A stretch of 64,000 nucleotides of DNA from NCBI RefSeq assembly GCF_034350045.1, contig NZ_CP133781.1:1270001-1334000 (forward strand), written 5' to 3'. Below the pieces are notes generated by a model, which made no database searches, was not told where the DNA came from, and saw only the letters and a program-made list of their open reading frames with translations. The position numbers and the translations under genes were made by a program. This DNA is from Pseudomonas sp. CCI4.2. GTDB lineage: Bacteria > Pseudomonadota > Gammaproteobacteria > Pseudomonadales > Pseudomonadaceae. Each line of letters opens with the position of its first letter. Within the stretch, counting starts at the first letter, position 1. Shown piece after piece: positions 54,745 to 63,747 of the stretch.

Positions 54745-55806
54745 CTATTTGCCCGGATGCAGGTACCCGTGCCGATGATTCGGTGCGTCAACGCCCAACA
54801 CAGGAGTGGTCTTGGTCGCCCAGCCAAGCACAGACCGTACCCGATAATTCACCAGCGTGACCGCCAACATCAAGGCCGCGCCGCCTGCGTTATGCGCCAC
54901 TGCAATCGGCAGCGGCAGGTGAAAAACCACGTTGCTGATCCCCAACACCACTTGCACCCCCAATACCAGCACCACTAATGAGGCCATGCCTTTGAGCCCG
55001 GCCCGTTTCAGCTGCCAAGCCAACCCCAGCAACACCACGCTGACTAAAAGCGCGCCTAATCGGTGGGTGATGTGAATCGCCGTGCGCGCATCGCTGTCCA
55101 GTTGCCCGCCCAGGTAATTGGGGCCGATGTGCTGGGTCAGACGAAACCCGTTGGCGAAGTCCGCCTTCGGCCACCACTCGCCATGGCAGGTCGGCAAATC
55201 GATGCACGCCAGCGCCGCGTAGTTGGAGCTGACCCAGCCGCCGAGGGCGATTTGCGCCACCACCAACACCAACCCCAGCACGGCCAGACGGCGTAAGCGC
55301 GCAGGCAACTCAGGCAGCGGAGCGAAAGCGCCAGACAGGCGCAGCGTCAGCAAAAACAAAAGACTTAACGTGGCGACACCACCCAGTAAATGCGCCGTGA
55401 CCACCTGCGGCCAAAGCTTGAGGGTCACGGTCCACATGCCGAACGCCGCTTGGGCGACCACGACCCCCAGCATCAACATCGGCAATTTGAACGGCTGCCC
55501 CTCCTGATGGCGGCGCCGCACCGCTTGTGCCGCTAACACAATGATCATTAACGCCAGGCTGCCCGCAAAATAACGATGGACCATCTCATTGCGGCCTTTG
55601 TGCGGCTCAACCGGTGTGTCGGGGAAGTGCAGCTCGGCATGCGCCAGTTGCGCCTCGCTGTTAGGCACGCTGATAAATCCGTAACAGCCCGGCCAATCAG
55701 GACAACCCAGCCCAGCATGGGTCAGCCGGGTGTAGGCACCGAGTAAGACCACGACCAGCGCAAGCAGCGTGGCAAGTAAAGCGAGGCGAAATCCAGGTCT
55801 GGCCAT
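54745..55806 (-). CDS. ctaA: Haem A synthase (CtaA/Cox15)
   Basis: This 353-residue membrane protein has eight helices in two repeats. Conserved His sit in [32 protein letters not shown] and AVAHNAGGA. It oxidises haem O to haem A for the aa3-type oxidase. It is preceded after 9 bp by the small SCO-like gene and followed after 35 bp by ctaB. Confidence 0.94.
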   Translation of the reverse strand: MARPGFRLALLATLLALVVVLLGAYTRLTHAGLGCPDWPGCYGFISVPNSEAQLAHAELHFPDTPVEPHKGRNEMVHRYFAGSLALMIIVLAAQAVRRRHQEGQPFKLPMLMLGVVVAQAAFGMWTVTLKLWPQVVTAHLLGGVATLSLLFLLTLRLSGAFAPLPELPARLRRLAVLGLVLVVAQIALGGWVSSNYAALACIDLPTCHGEWWPKADFANGFRLTQHIGPNYLGGQLDSDARTAIHITHRLGALLVSVVLLGLAWQLKRAGLKGMASLVVLVLGVQVVLGISNVVFHLPLPIAVAHNAGGAALMLAVTLVNYRVRSVLGWATKTTPVLGVDAPNHRHGYLHPGK

Positions 55807-55815
55807 GGCGATGCC

Positions 55816-56409
55816 CTATCCGATGTTCGACAGTTTCAACAGTTGGCGTAGATCGTTGAGCAGGTCCTTACCGTTGACCTTAGCGTCGTAACGCAGCACC
55901 AGGTTGCCGTGGGGATCGACGATCCAAAGGTGTGGCGCTTCAACGCCGGGTGCCGCTTTGTTGTACAGCGACAGGTCCAGCGGGTAACGCTCTAACTTCG
56001 GATATTCGCGGCTCAGCTTGGCGGTGTAGTCGGCACTCAGCGGCTGGGCAGCGGCCAGGCCGTGGCTGGCCCGCGCGGCGTCCTGACCCAGACCAACATT
56101 CAGCTGACGCGCCAGGTACACCAAGTGCTGACAATCCGCCTCGCAGTTCTGCGGCGCACTGACCAGCAACTGCCAACGCTGCTCATCCGCCTGCACGCCA
56201 AGCTCGGCGCGGCTTTGCCCGTTGCCTATCATCTCGCCGTGAAAGCTGCGGCTGTCCGGCACCCAGAACTGCAACTTGTACATGCCGGTGGCAAGCACCA
56301 TCGGCCCGACAGCGACCACCACCACCAAAATCAACTGCAAACGGCCTTTTCGGCGCGATGGCAGCGGGCGTGTTTCAGACATGCTGGGTGGATTCATGGC
56401 TTGATCCAT
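55816..56409 (-). CDS. Degenerate SCO-like membrane-anchored protein (PA0111 type)
   Basis: This 197-residue protein has one membrane helix (about residues 26-44) and a periplasmic domain of thioredoxin-like shape. It keeps a CX3C motif (Cys89 and Cys93 in QNCEADCQ) like the SCO copper motif, and a late APHLWIVDPHGNLVLRYD strand-turn. The SCO histidine is not in its usual place. Its location between surf1 and ctaA suggests a role in oxidase assembly, perhaps thiol or copper handling. The ATG at 56409 follows AAGGAGA; the gene overlaps surf1 by 35 bp. Confidence 0.78.
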   Translation of the reverse strand: MDQAMNPPSMSETRPLPSRRKGRLQLILVVVVAVGPMVLATGMYKLQFWVPDSRSFHGEMIGNGQSRAELGVQADEQRWQLLVSAPQNCEADCQHLVYLARQLNVGLGQDAARASHGLAAAQPLSADYTAKLSREYPKLERYPLDLSLYNKAAPGVEAPHLWIVDPHGNLVLRYDAKVNGKDLLNDLRQLLKLSNIG

Positions 56410-57115
56410 GGTTTTTCTCCTTGGCATTGCGGTATCCGAGGTATAGAAACAGGCCAAACAGCGCTACCGCCATGGCAAACCACTGGACGGCATAACCGAG
56501 GTTTTGCTCCGGCCCGATGGCCACTATTGGCCAATCCAGCTGGTACGCGGCCGGACCCGGTTCGAGCCGCAACTCGTCGGCAAAACCACTGCGGCCGAGT
56601 TCGGTCCAGAGTTTCCCCGGATTCACCGCCGTAACCAGGCGTGGCCACGGTGCGCCTACGGGATCGGCACCCAGCTGAAAAGTCGCGGCAGTCGGCACGT
56701 ACACCCACGCGCTCAGGCTCAGTACCTGCTGCGGCGTGGTAAACACCGGTGACGTGCGCCGATCAGGCCACGGCAGCCAGCCGCGATTGACCCACAGCCA
56801 AAGCCCGCTGGCCTGATCGTGAAAAGGTTGAATCAGCTCGATGCCGCCGCGACCGCCACGGGTGCTGTTGTCCAGCATCAGGCTGTGCGCAGCGTCGAAT
56901 TGGCCGCGCAGCTGCACTCGCCGATAAGCCGGGTCGGCGGTTTGTTCAAGCTGGGTGCTGGCGATGGGATCAGCGACGCGGCGCTCGGCGTATTGATTCA
57001 GCAATACGCGCTTCTGTTCGCCCCGATCAAGCTGCCAGAACCCCAGTAATATCAGCAGCGGCAGCAACAAAAAAACCACGAGTGTGGGCGCCACGCCGGG
57101 TTGAAAACGTTTCAT
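56375..57115 (-). CDS. SURF1-family oxidase assembly protein
   Basis: This 246-residue protein has helices at both ends (about residues 10-30 and 215-235) and a periplasmic SURF1 domain between them. The pattern GFWQLDRGEQKR, VNRGWLPW and LGYAVQWFAMAVALFGLFLY is diagnostic. It helps insert haem a into subunit I. ATG at 57115 (MKRFQPGV) is chosen; the frame is open 23 codons further upstream without a start signal. Confidence 0.9.
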   Translation of the reverse strand: MKRFQPGVAPTLVVFLLLPLLILLGFWQLDRGEQKRVLLNQYAERRVADPIASTQLEQTADPAYRRVQLRGQFDAAHSLMLDNSTRGGRGGIELIQPFHDQASGLWLWVNRGWLPWPDRRTSPVFTTPQQVLSLSAWVYVPTAATFQLGADPVGAPWPRLVTAVNPGKLWTELGRSGFADELRLEPGPAAYQLDWPIVAIGPEQNLGYAVQWFAMAVALFGLFLYLGYRNAKEKNHGSSHESTQHV

Positions 57116-57195
57116 CGCGCCTCCGATTCCGTCGATTGGCGACTGGCTATACTGCACGGCATGTCCTCCCTCCCGACGCTTCATGGAGTTGCATC

Positions 57196-57399
57196 ATGCT
57201 CAAAGCGGCGATTGTTCTAATGCTCATTGCCACGATGATCAGCCTGTTCAGCGGCCTGTTTTTTCTGGTTAAAGACGACAGCACGTCCAACCGAGTAGTG
57301 AAGGCGCTGACCGTGCGCGTCTGCCTCGCCGCGGCTACCGTTATCCTGATCGCCTGGGGCTTTTACAGCGGCCAACTGGTGTCCCATGTGAGCTGGTGA
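57196..57399 (+). CDS. Twin-transmembrane protein (DUF2909, PA0109 type)
   Basis: This 67-residue protein has two membrane helices (AIVLMLIATMISLFSGLFFL and AAATVILIAWGFYSGQ) separated by a short basic loop. It starts at 57196 behind TGGAG. It is the only plus-strand gene within the oxidase and assembly genes: it is divergent from surf1 and convergent with coxC. The function is unknown; its conserved position suggests a link to the oxidase. Confidence 0.85.
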   Translation: MLKAAIVLMLIATMISLFSGLFFLVKDDSTSNRVVKALTVRVCLAAATVILIAWGFYSGQLVSHVSW

Positions 57400-57409
57400 A
57401 ACTCTGTAT

Positions 57410-57479
57410 GAGCCAACGTGTTGGCGAGACTGCGTATCTGCTGCCACACCAGTGAAGCCCATCGCCAACACGTTGGCTC
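57410..57479. repeat. REP doublet (REPIN-like), copy D
   Basis: GAGCCAACGTGTTGGCGA (57410-57427) and TCGCCAACACGTTGGCTC (57462-57479) are perfect 18-bp inverted arms. They differ from copy A at one position in each arm, and the two changes keep the pairing. It separates the convergent DUF2909 and coxC genes. Confidence 0.85.
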
Positions 57480-57492
57480 CTACAGACGTGGT

Positions 57493-58380
57493 TTAAAGCA
57501 CGTAAACGAAGACAAACAAGCCGATCCACACCACGTCGACGAAGTGCCAATACCAGCTTGCCGCCTCGAATCCGAACTGATGTTCGTTATCAAAGTGCCC
57601 GCGCATCACCCGCATCAGCATCACAAACAGAATGATGGTGCCGATGGTGACGTGGGCACCGTGGAAGCCGGTGAGCATGAAGAAGGTTGCGCCGTAGATG
57701 CCTGAACCCAAGGTCAAACCCAGCTCGTGATACGCCTCCATGTATTCCGAGGCCTGCAACGTCAAAAAGCTCAAACCCAGTAATACGGTGATCGCCAGCC
57801 AAATCTTCAGTGCGCCGCGATGGCCCTTTTTCAGCGCATGGTGAGCGATGGTCACCGTCACACTGGAGCTGACCAACAAAATGGTGTTGATGAGCGGCAG
57901 GTGCCACGGGTTGATCACCTCTTTGGGGCCGGGAAAAAGTTTCGGATCAGGCGGGCTTAGCAGCGGCCAGGTGTAGTGGAAGTTCGGCCAGAGCATGTGC
58001 GCGACGCCCTTGGAGCCTTCACCGCCGAGCCACGGGCCAGCCCAAGTGCGCACGTAAAACAACGCGCCAAAGAAGGCGATAAAGAACATGACTTCGGAGA
58101 AGATAAACCAGCTCATGCCCCAGCGAAACGAACGGTCCATCTGCGCGCTGAACAATCCCGAGCGGCTTTCCTTGATCACCGTTCCAAACCAACCAAACAG
58201 CATGTAAGCCAACAGCAAGCCACCGACGAAAAAGATCAGCGGCCCGTGGGATTCGGGGCGCGCCGCCTTCAGGTCGTTGAACCAGGTGCCGAGGCCGAAC
58301 ATCGTGGTGAACATGCCCACCGTGGCAATAATCGGCCACTTGCTTTGCGCGGGAACGTAGTAATGCTCGTGAATTGCCAT
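57493..58380 (-). CDS. coxC: Cytochrome c oxidase subunit III
   Basis: This is the 295-residue, seven-helix subunit III of the aa3-type oxidase. Conserved features are FFIAFFGALFYVRTW, INTILLVSSSVTVTIAHHAL, YMEAYHELGLTLGSGIYGATFF and the C-terminal SWYWHFVDVVWIGLFVFVYVL. It stabilises the proton-pumping core. It lies 39 bp after cox11 in the coxBA-cox11-coxC operon. Confidence 0.96.
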   Translation of the reverse strand: MAIHEHYYVPAQSKWPIIATVGMFTTMFGLGTWFNDLKAARPESHGPLIFFVGGLLLAYMLFGWFGTVIKESRSGLFSAQMDRSFRWGMSWFIFSEVMFFIAFFGALFYVRTWAGPWLGGEGSKGVAHMLWPNFHYTWPLLSPPDPKLFPGPKEVINPWHLPLINTILLVSSSVTVTIAHHALKKGHRGALKIWLAITVLLGLSFLTLQASEYMEAYHELGLTLGSGIYGATFFMLTGFHGAHVTIGTIILFVMLMRVMRGHFDNEHQFGFEAASWYWHFVDVVWIGLFVFVYVL

Positions 58381-58419
58381 CTTCTTGTTCTCCTAATCGG
58401 GCACCCTGATTGCTAGGTC

Positions 58420-58977
58420 CTAGTTGCCATTGCTGGCGACCTTGGCAACCGGTGGCGAGCGAGCGGTGATGTCGAACAGCGTGTAAGCCAGCGTCAGTTG
58501 TTTCACGTCTTTGGGCAGTTCGCGGTCGAGGATGAAGCGCACTGGCATTTCGATTCGCTCGCCCGGCTGCAAGGTTTGTTGGGTGAAACAAAAGCATTCG
58601 GTCTTGTGGAAATACACCGCGACTTCTCCCGGCGAAATGCTCGGAATCGCCTGCGCTTTCATCACATGGTCGGTCGGGTTACGCGCCACGAACAGCATCT
58701 CGTTGACCGCGCCGGGGTGGACATCCAACACATCGCCCTTCGGGTAGAAATCCCAGACCATGTCGCTGTTATTGCTCGATAGAAATTGCACCCGCACTTG
58801 GCGGCTCTGATCGACCACTTGGGAGCCTTCGTATCTGTCGCCGGTCTTGCCGTTGATGCCGAGGGCTTTGCACATCACGTCGTACAGCGGCACCAGCGCG
58901 AAACCGAATGCAAACATCAGCACCACCAACATCAGCAGGCGAATGACCAAGCGTCTGATCGAGCGCTGTTCGTTCAT
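58420..58977 (-). CDS. ctaG: Cytochrome oxidase assembly protein Cox11 (CtaG)
   Basis: This 185-residue protein has one N-terminal membrane helix and a periplasmic beta-barrel domain. It carries the copper motif CFCF in TECFCFTQQTL (about residue 122) and an additional Cys in YDVMCKALG. It delivers copper to the CuB site of subunit I. The ATG at 58977 begins 1 bp after the coxA stop. Confidence 0.94.
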   Translation of the reverse strand: MNEQRSIRRLVIRLLMLVVLMFAFGFALVPLYDVMCKALGINGKTGDRYEGSQVVDQSRQVRVQFLSSNNSDMVWDFYPKGDVLDVHPGAVNEMLFVARNPTDHVMKAQAIPSISPGEVAVYFHKTECFCFTQQTLQPGERIEMPVRFILDRELPKDVKQLTLAYTLFDITARSPPVAKVASNGN

Positions 58978-58978
58978 G

Positions 58979-60577
58979 TCAGTCCACTTCCGGTGGCGTG
59001 GTGAAGGTGTGATATGGCGCAGGAGACGGAATGCTCCATTCCAATCCCTCTGCGCCGTCCCAAGGCTTGGCCGGCGCCGGTGGGCCGCCACGAATGGTCT
59101 TGATCACGATGAACAGGAAGAAAATCTGCGTCGCACCAAAGGTAAAGGCACCGATGGACGAGACCATGTTGAAGTTGGCGAACTGCAAGTTGTAGTCAGG
59201 AATTCGCCGTGGCATGCCGGCAAGCCCGAGAAAGTGCATCGGAAAAAACGCGACGTTCATGCCGATAAAGGACAGCCAGAAATGCAGCTTGCCCAGGGTC
59301 TCGTCGTACATGTGCCCGGTCCATTTCGGCAGCCAGTAGTAAGCCGAGGCGAAGATCCCGAAAATCGCGCCCGGCACCAACACGTAGTGGAAGTGCGCTA
59401 CCACGAAATAAGTGTCCTGATACTGGAAGTCTGCCGGAGCGATGGCCAGCATTAGTCCAGAGAAGCCACCAATGCTGAACAAAATCACGAAGGCGACGGC
59501 GAACAGCATCGGCGTTTCGAAGCTCAGCGAGCCTTGCCACATGGTGCTGACCCAGTTGAACACCTTCACCCCGGTGGGTACGGCGATCAGCATGGTGGCG
59601 TACATGAAGAACAATTCGCCCACCAACGGAATGCCCACCACGAACATATGGTGCGCCCACACGATGAACGACAGAAACGCGATACTTGCCACCGCGTAGA
59701 CCATTGAGGTGTAGCCGAACAGCGGTTTACGCGAGAACGTTGGGATGATCGAACTGACCGCGCCGAACGCTGGCAGGATCATGATGTACACCTCGGGATG
59801 GCCGAAGAACCAGAACACATGCTGGAACAACACCGGATCACCGCCGCCTGCCGCGCTGAAGAAACTGGTGCCGAAATGGATGTCCATCAACATCATGGTC
59901 ACGCAGCCCGCCAACACCGGCATCACCGCGATCAGTAGAAACGCAGTGATTAGCCACGTCCAAACGAACAGCGGCATTTTCATCAAGGTCATGCCTGGGG
60001 CGCGCAGGTTGAGGATGGTTGCAATGACGTTGATCGCACCCATGATCGAACTGATGCCCATCATGTGGATGGCGAAGATGAAGAAGGTCACGCTTTCTGG
60101 CGCGTAGGTGGTGGACAGCGGCGCGTAGAAGGTCCAGCCAAAGTTCGGACCGCCACCGGGCATGAATAAGGTCGACACCAACAATAAAAACGCCGCTGGG
60201 AGTAGCCAGAAGCTGAAGTTGTTCATCCTCGGCAGCGCCATATCCGGCGCACCGATCATCAACGGGATCATCCAGTTGGCGAGACCGACAAACGCCGGCA
60301 TCACCGCTCCGAAGACCATCACCAGACCGTGCATGGTGGTCATCTGGTTGAAGAACGCGGGCTCGACAATTTGCAGGCCGGGTTGAAACAGCTCGGCGCG
60401 GATCACCATGGCGAACGAGCCGCCGAGCAAGAACATGCAGAAGCTGAACCAGAGGTACAGCGTGCCAATGTCCTTGTGGTTAGTGGTCAGCACCCAGCGC
60501 ATCAACCCCTTGGCGGGGCCATGCGCATGGTCATCCACATGACCGATATGGCCATGGTCATCGATCACTGCACTCAT
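58979..60577 (-). CDS. coxA: Cytochrome c oxidase subunit I (aa3-type)
   Basis: This 532-residue haem-copper oxidase subunit I has twelve helices. Haem and CuB ligands are visible in TTMHGLVMVF, WFFGHPEVYIM, VWAHHMF and VVAHFHYVL, and the GHPEVY segment carries the Tyr cross-linked to a CuB histidine in A-type enzymes. It reduces O2 to water with proton pumping. ATG at 60577 (MSAVIDDHGH) is chosen over upstream starts. A His-rich N-terminus precedes helix 1. Confidence 0.96.
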   Translation of the reverse strand: MSAVIDDHGHIGHVDDHAHGPAKGLMRWVLTTNHKDIGTLYLWFSFCMFLLGGSFAMVIRAELFQPGLQIVEPAFFNQMTTMHGLVMVFGAVMPAFVGLANWMIPLMIGAPDMALPRMNNFSFWLLPAAFLLLVSTLFMPGGGPNFGWTFYAPLSTTYAPESVTFFIFAIHMMGISSIMGAINVIATILNLRAPGMTLMKMPLFVWTWLITAFLLIAVMPVLAGCVTMMLMDIHFGTSFFSAAGGGDPVLFQHVFWFFGHPEVYIMILPAFGAVSSIIPTFSRKPLFGYTSMVYAVASIAFLSFIVWAHHMFVVGIPLVGELFFMYATMLIAVPTGVKVFNWVSTMWQGSLSFETPMLFAVAFVILFSIGGFSGLMLAIAPADFQYQDTYFVVAHFHYVLVPGAIFGIFASAYYWLPKWTGHMYDETLGKLHFWLSFIGMNVAFFPMHFLGLAGMPRRIPDYNLQFANFNMVSSIGAFTFGATQIFFLFIVIKTIRGGPPAPAKPWDGAEGLEWSIPSPAPYHTFTTPPEVD

Positions 60578-60632
60578 GATCTGTCTCCTGCAAAGCAGTC
60601 TGCGAAACAAAGGGAACACGCTATGGACGAAG

Positions 60633-61760
60633 TCATTTGGCGTCCGCCTGTTTCAGAGCCAACACGTCTTTAGGGGTGACCATGTCGCCTTTGTTGTTAC
60701 CCCAGGCATTACGCTCGTAGGTAACCACTGCCGCGATATCCACCTCTGAAAGCTGTTTACCGAACGCCGCCATCGCCGTACCCGGCCGACCATGGAACAC
60801 CGTGTTCAAGTGACCTTCTTTAGGTCCGGTGACGGTTTTCGAGCCTTTAAGCGCCGGGAACATCGGCGGCAAGCCTTGACCTTCTGCTTGGTGGCAGGCC
60901 ACACAGGTGGTGTGATAAACCTTGTCGCCACGAGCCACCAACTCATCCATCGTCCAGTCCTTGCTGGTCAATTCCTTGAGTTTGGCGCTTTCAAGCTTGC
61001 GCCCGGCCAACCAGGTATCGAAGTCCGCCTGGCTCTTCGCTTCCACCACAATCGGCATGAAGCCATGGTCTTTGCCGCACAGTTCCGAACACTGGCCGCG
61101 GTAGATGCCTGGCTTGTCGACACGGGTCCAGGCTTCGTTGACGAACCCCGGAATGGCGTCACGCTTGACCGCAAACGCGGGGACCCACCACGAGTGAATA
61201 ACGTCAGCAGCCGTCACCAGGAAACGTATTTTTTTCCCCACCGGAATCACCAGCGGTTCGTCGACCTCCAGCAGGTAGTTTTCTCCCTTCGCTTCTTTGT
61301 TGTGAATCTGGTCGGCGGGCGTCGCCAAGTTGCTGAAGAACTCGACGTCTTGCCCTAAATACTTGTAATGCCACTTCCACTGATAGCCGGTGATCTGAAT
61401 ATCGATGTCTGAGGCACCGGTGTCGTACATTTTGATCATGGTGCGGGTGGCTGGAATGACCATCACGATCAGGATCAACAGCGGCACTATCGTCCAAGCA
61501 ATTTCGACGCGGGTACTCTCGTGAAACTTGGCGGCTACTTGCCCGGTAGAGCGCCGGTGAAGAATCATCGACCAAAACATCGCCCCAAAAACCACGATGC
61601 CGATGACCACACATATCCAGAAAATGGTCATGTGCAAATCGAATATCTCGTGACTGACTTCAGTCGCTCCCGGCGCCATATTCGTTGTCCAGGCGGCTTG
61701 CGCTTGGCTGAATATCGACCACAACAGGAGGCCCATCCAGACTCGTGGATGTCGCATCAT
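60633..61760 (-). CDS. coxB: Cytochrome c oxidase subunit II with fused cytochrome c (caa3-type)
   Basis: This 375-residue protein has a signal sequence, two membrane helices (about 45-67 and 88-105) and a CuA cupredoxin domain. Its ligands are His189, Cys224, Glu226, Cys228, His232 and Met235 (GQCSELCGKDHGFM). A C-terminal cytochrome c domain has CVACH at 286-290. The fused c domain makes this a caa3-type enzyme, which in P. aeruginosa is induced under starvation. First gene of the operon; two consecutive ATGs (61760, 61757) are possible starts. Confidence 0.95.
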   Translation of the reverse strand: MMRHPRVWMGLLLWSIFSQAQAAWTTNMAPGATEVSHEIFDLHMTIFWICVVIGIVVFGAMFWSMILHRRSTGQVAAKFHESTRVEIAWTIVPLLILIVMVIPATRTMIKMYDTGASDIDIQITGYQWKWHYKYLGQDVEFFSNLATPADQIHNKEAKGENYLLEVDEPLVIPVGKKIRFLVTAADVIHSWWVPAFAVKRDAIPGFVNEAWTRVDKPGIYRGQCSELCGKDHGFMPIVVEAKSQADFDTWLAGRKLESAKLKELTSKDWTMDELVARGDKVYHTTCVACHQAEGQGLPPMFPALKGSKTVTGPKEGHLNTVFHGRPGTAMAAFGKQLSEVDIAAVVTYERNAWGNNKGDMVTPKDVLALKQADAK

Positions 61761-62148
61761 TGCGGGTTCCCCTTATCGTTCTTGTTATCCCGCCGGCTTT
61801 CACGTTCACCTGCGGCCAAGGGAGCGACTGTCAAGAATGGTGGCTTGACGGTCGGGCCAAGGCTGCGAATGCAGTCGGGCGTCGCCAACTAATCTTCCTT
61901 TCAGACCCGAGTATAGACACCGCCTCGGACCTCGCAATGTGAGGAAGCAAAAACTCGTTAGCTGGCTAAATTGTCGATTCGCGGCTATGACGAGCGCACA
62001 ATACAGCGGCAAAAGAAGGCCGCTTATATGGCTCACCCACAAATGTGTGAACCTGTTATGACAAATGCGTCTGAGGAAATTTTATAAGCAGGCTACCGTA
62101 TGGCTTCGTTTTGCTTTTTGCCTTATTTCACTACGTTCAGGAGTTTTC
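61761..62148. other. Promoter region of the cox operon and of the PA0104-type gene
   Basis: These 388 bp between divergent genes contain no open frame with protein features. AT-rich stretches near 61950-62000 and 62075-62100 may hold the promoters. I recognise no operator. Confidence 0.35.
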
Positions 62149-62802
62149 ATGAACACCGCCGCTTTGCGCGAGCAGATTCAACATGCGCTCAAACACGAGG
62201 CTGATACCGGCCAATTGTCGCGTCAGCTTGAAACTCAATTGCCACACCTGCACCCCGCTATTCATGTCCCGGAATTGGACGCGAAAGGCGTTTTGACACG
62301 TTTTGTAGCAGCTTATATCGAACTGGTTCCCGACTTGCTCGATGCAGCCAATGAGGTGGCCATCGAAGCGGGTATCGAAGCTCAGATCAAGCCGGTCTTG
62401 AGGATCGCCGAACAGTTTTTCCTCCAGCCGCCTGCAGTCCTGGCCGGCCATGAAGGGCTAGACAGTTTGCTAGACGAAGCCTACCTGGCCCATCGCTTGG
62501 TTGAAGAAGTGAATGACCTCTATATCACGCATTTTGGTCAGCCTCTGATTCCATCGAACACCACGGTGGCGAGCGTTATCGCCCACCAGTTGATCGGCGA
62601 AGCGTTTGCCAACCAACTGGACGAAGCCGTGCACCACGCGGTGGATGAAATGCTCGACGATGACAGCTTCGCGCTGGAATCGGTTGAAGCGTATCGCGAA
62701 CGCCTTAAAAGCCCCGCCACCGAAGCTGCATGGAAGCGCTGGCCGAGCCTGTCGCGCCAGTTGGGCGTCGGGCTTGATTTGGACACGTCACACACGCGTT
62801 AA
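62149..62802 (+). CDS. Conserved hypothetical protein (PA0104 type)
   Basis: This 217-residue, helical, acidic protein has no signal peptide and no membrane segment. It has a His/Glu-rich middle (AHRLVEEVNDLYITHFGQPL) and DEAVHHAVDEMLDDDSF. I do not recognise a domain with known function. The ATG at 62149 follows CAGGAG. It is divergent from the cox operon and convergent with the carbonic anhydrase gene. Confidence 0.8.
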   Translation: MNTAALREQIQHALKHEADTGQLSRQLETQLPHLHPAIHVPELDAKGVLTRFVAAYIELVPDLLDAANEVAIEAGIEAQIKPVLRIAEQFFLQPPAVLAGHEGLDSLLDEAYLAHRLVEEVNDLYITHFGQPLIPSNTTVASVIAHQLIGEAFANQLDEAVHHAVDEMLDDDSFALESVEAYRERLKSPATEAAWKRWPSLSRQLGVGLDLDTSHTR

Positions 62803-62873
62803 CTGCAAGACGGCCTCGCGCACGACTAGGGCCGATCCAACGCCCGCTGTCGTGCGCAACCCCTTTCCAAACG

Positions 62874-63581
62874 CTAGAAACGCGACTTGGGCGTTGCCAC
62901 CGGAATACGGTGTGCGCCATCAAGCGGAAGGAAACTATCCTGCTCGGCGTCATAGGCCAGAATGTCACTGGTTTCGATGCTGTAAACCCAACCGTGAATA
63001 AACAACTGACCGCTGGCCATCTTCGACGCTACTGACGGGTGCGTGCGCAAATGCTGCAACTGGGCGATCACGTTTTCCTGAGTCAGAACGTGCATGCTTT
63101 CCTGTTCATTGGCACAGTGACAATTGTCTTCCACCACCGTTTTCGCTACTTCGGCATGCCGCAGCCAGGCTTTGACCGTGGGCATTTTTTCGAGGGTTTG
63201 CGGGTTGAGAACGGCCCGCATCGCGCCGCAATCGGAGTGTCCGCAAATAATGATGTGCTGCACACCCAGCGCAACCACGGCGTATTCGATGGCCGTGGAT
63301 ACGCCGCCATTCATCTGCCCATAGGGCGGCACTACGTTGCCTACGTTACGGGTCACGAACAAATCGCCGGGTGAACTTTGGGTGATCAGCTCCGGCACAA
63401 TCCGCGAGTCGGCGCAGGCAATAAACATCGCCCGCGGACGTTGGACGGTGGCCAAGCTCTTGAACAGCTCTTCCTGTTTCGGGAACACTTCGTGGCGAAA
63501 ATGCATAAATCCATCAACGATATGCTTAAGCGCGACATCGGCGCTTTCCGCAGCCGGGGGCTGTTTGTCATTGTCACTCAT
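62874..63581 (-). CDS. Beta-class carbonic anhydrase
   Basis: This 235-residue beta-carbonic anhydrase has zinc ligands Cys56 and Cys118 with His115, and the Asp58-Arg60 dyad in CADSR; ICGHSDCGAM is the second signature. It hydrates CO2 to bicarbonate in the cytoplasm. Position next to the oxidase genes and length fit PsCA1 (PA0102) of P. aeruginosa. ATG at 63581 (MSDNDKQPP) is used; the upstream extension is not protein-like. Confidence 0.93.
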   Translation of the reverse strand: MSDNDKQPPAAESADVALKHIVDGFMHFRHEVFPKQEELFKSLATVQRPRAMFIACADSRIVPELITQSSPGDLFVTRNVGNVVPPYGQMNGGVSTAIEYAVVALGVQHIIICGHSDCGAMRAVLNPQTLEKMPTVKAWLRHAEVAKTVVEDNCHCANEQESMHVLTQENVIAQLQHLRTHPSVASKMASGQLFIHGWVYSIETSDILAYDAEQDSFLPLDGAHRIPVATPKSRF

Positions 63582-63747
63582 GTTAATCGTCTCCAACGGA
63601 ACGTGGCCGACTGGCCACTTTGACTGAACGGTAACCACATAAGCTTAATTGAAACTCAAACGCCAGGTCTGTCCGTGCGCAGTTAAGGTGGCTCGGGCGA
63701 CCCACTAAACCGGTAGGGGCCAACTTGTACAGGGAGATCGCGGCACA

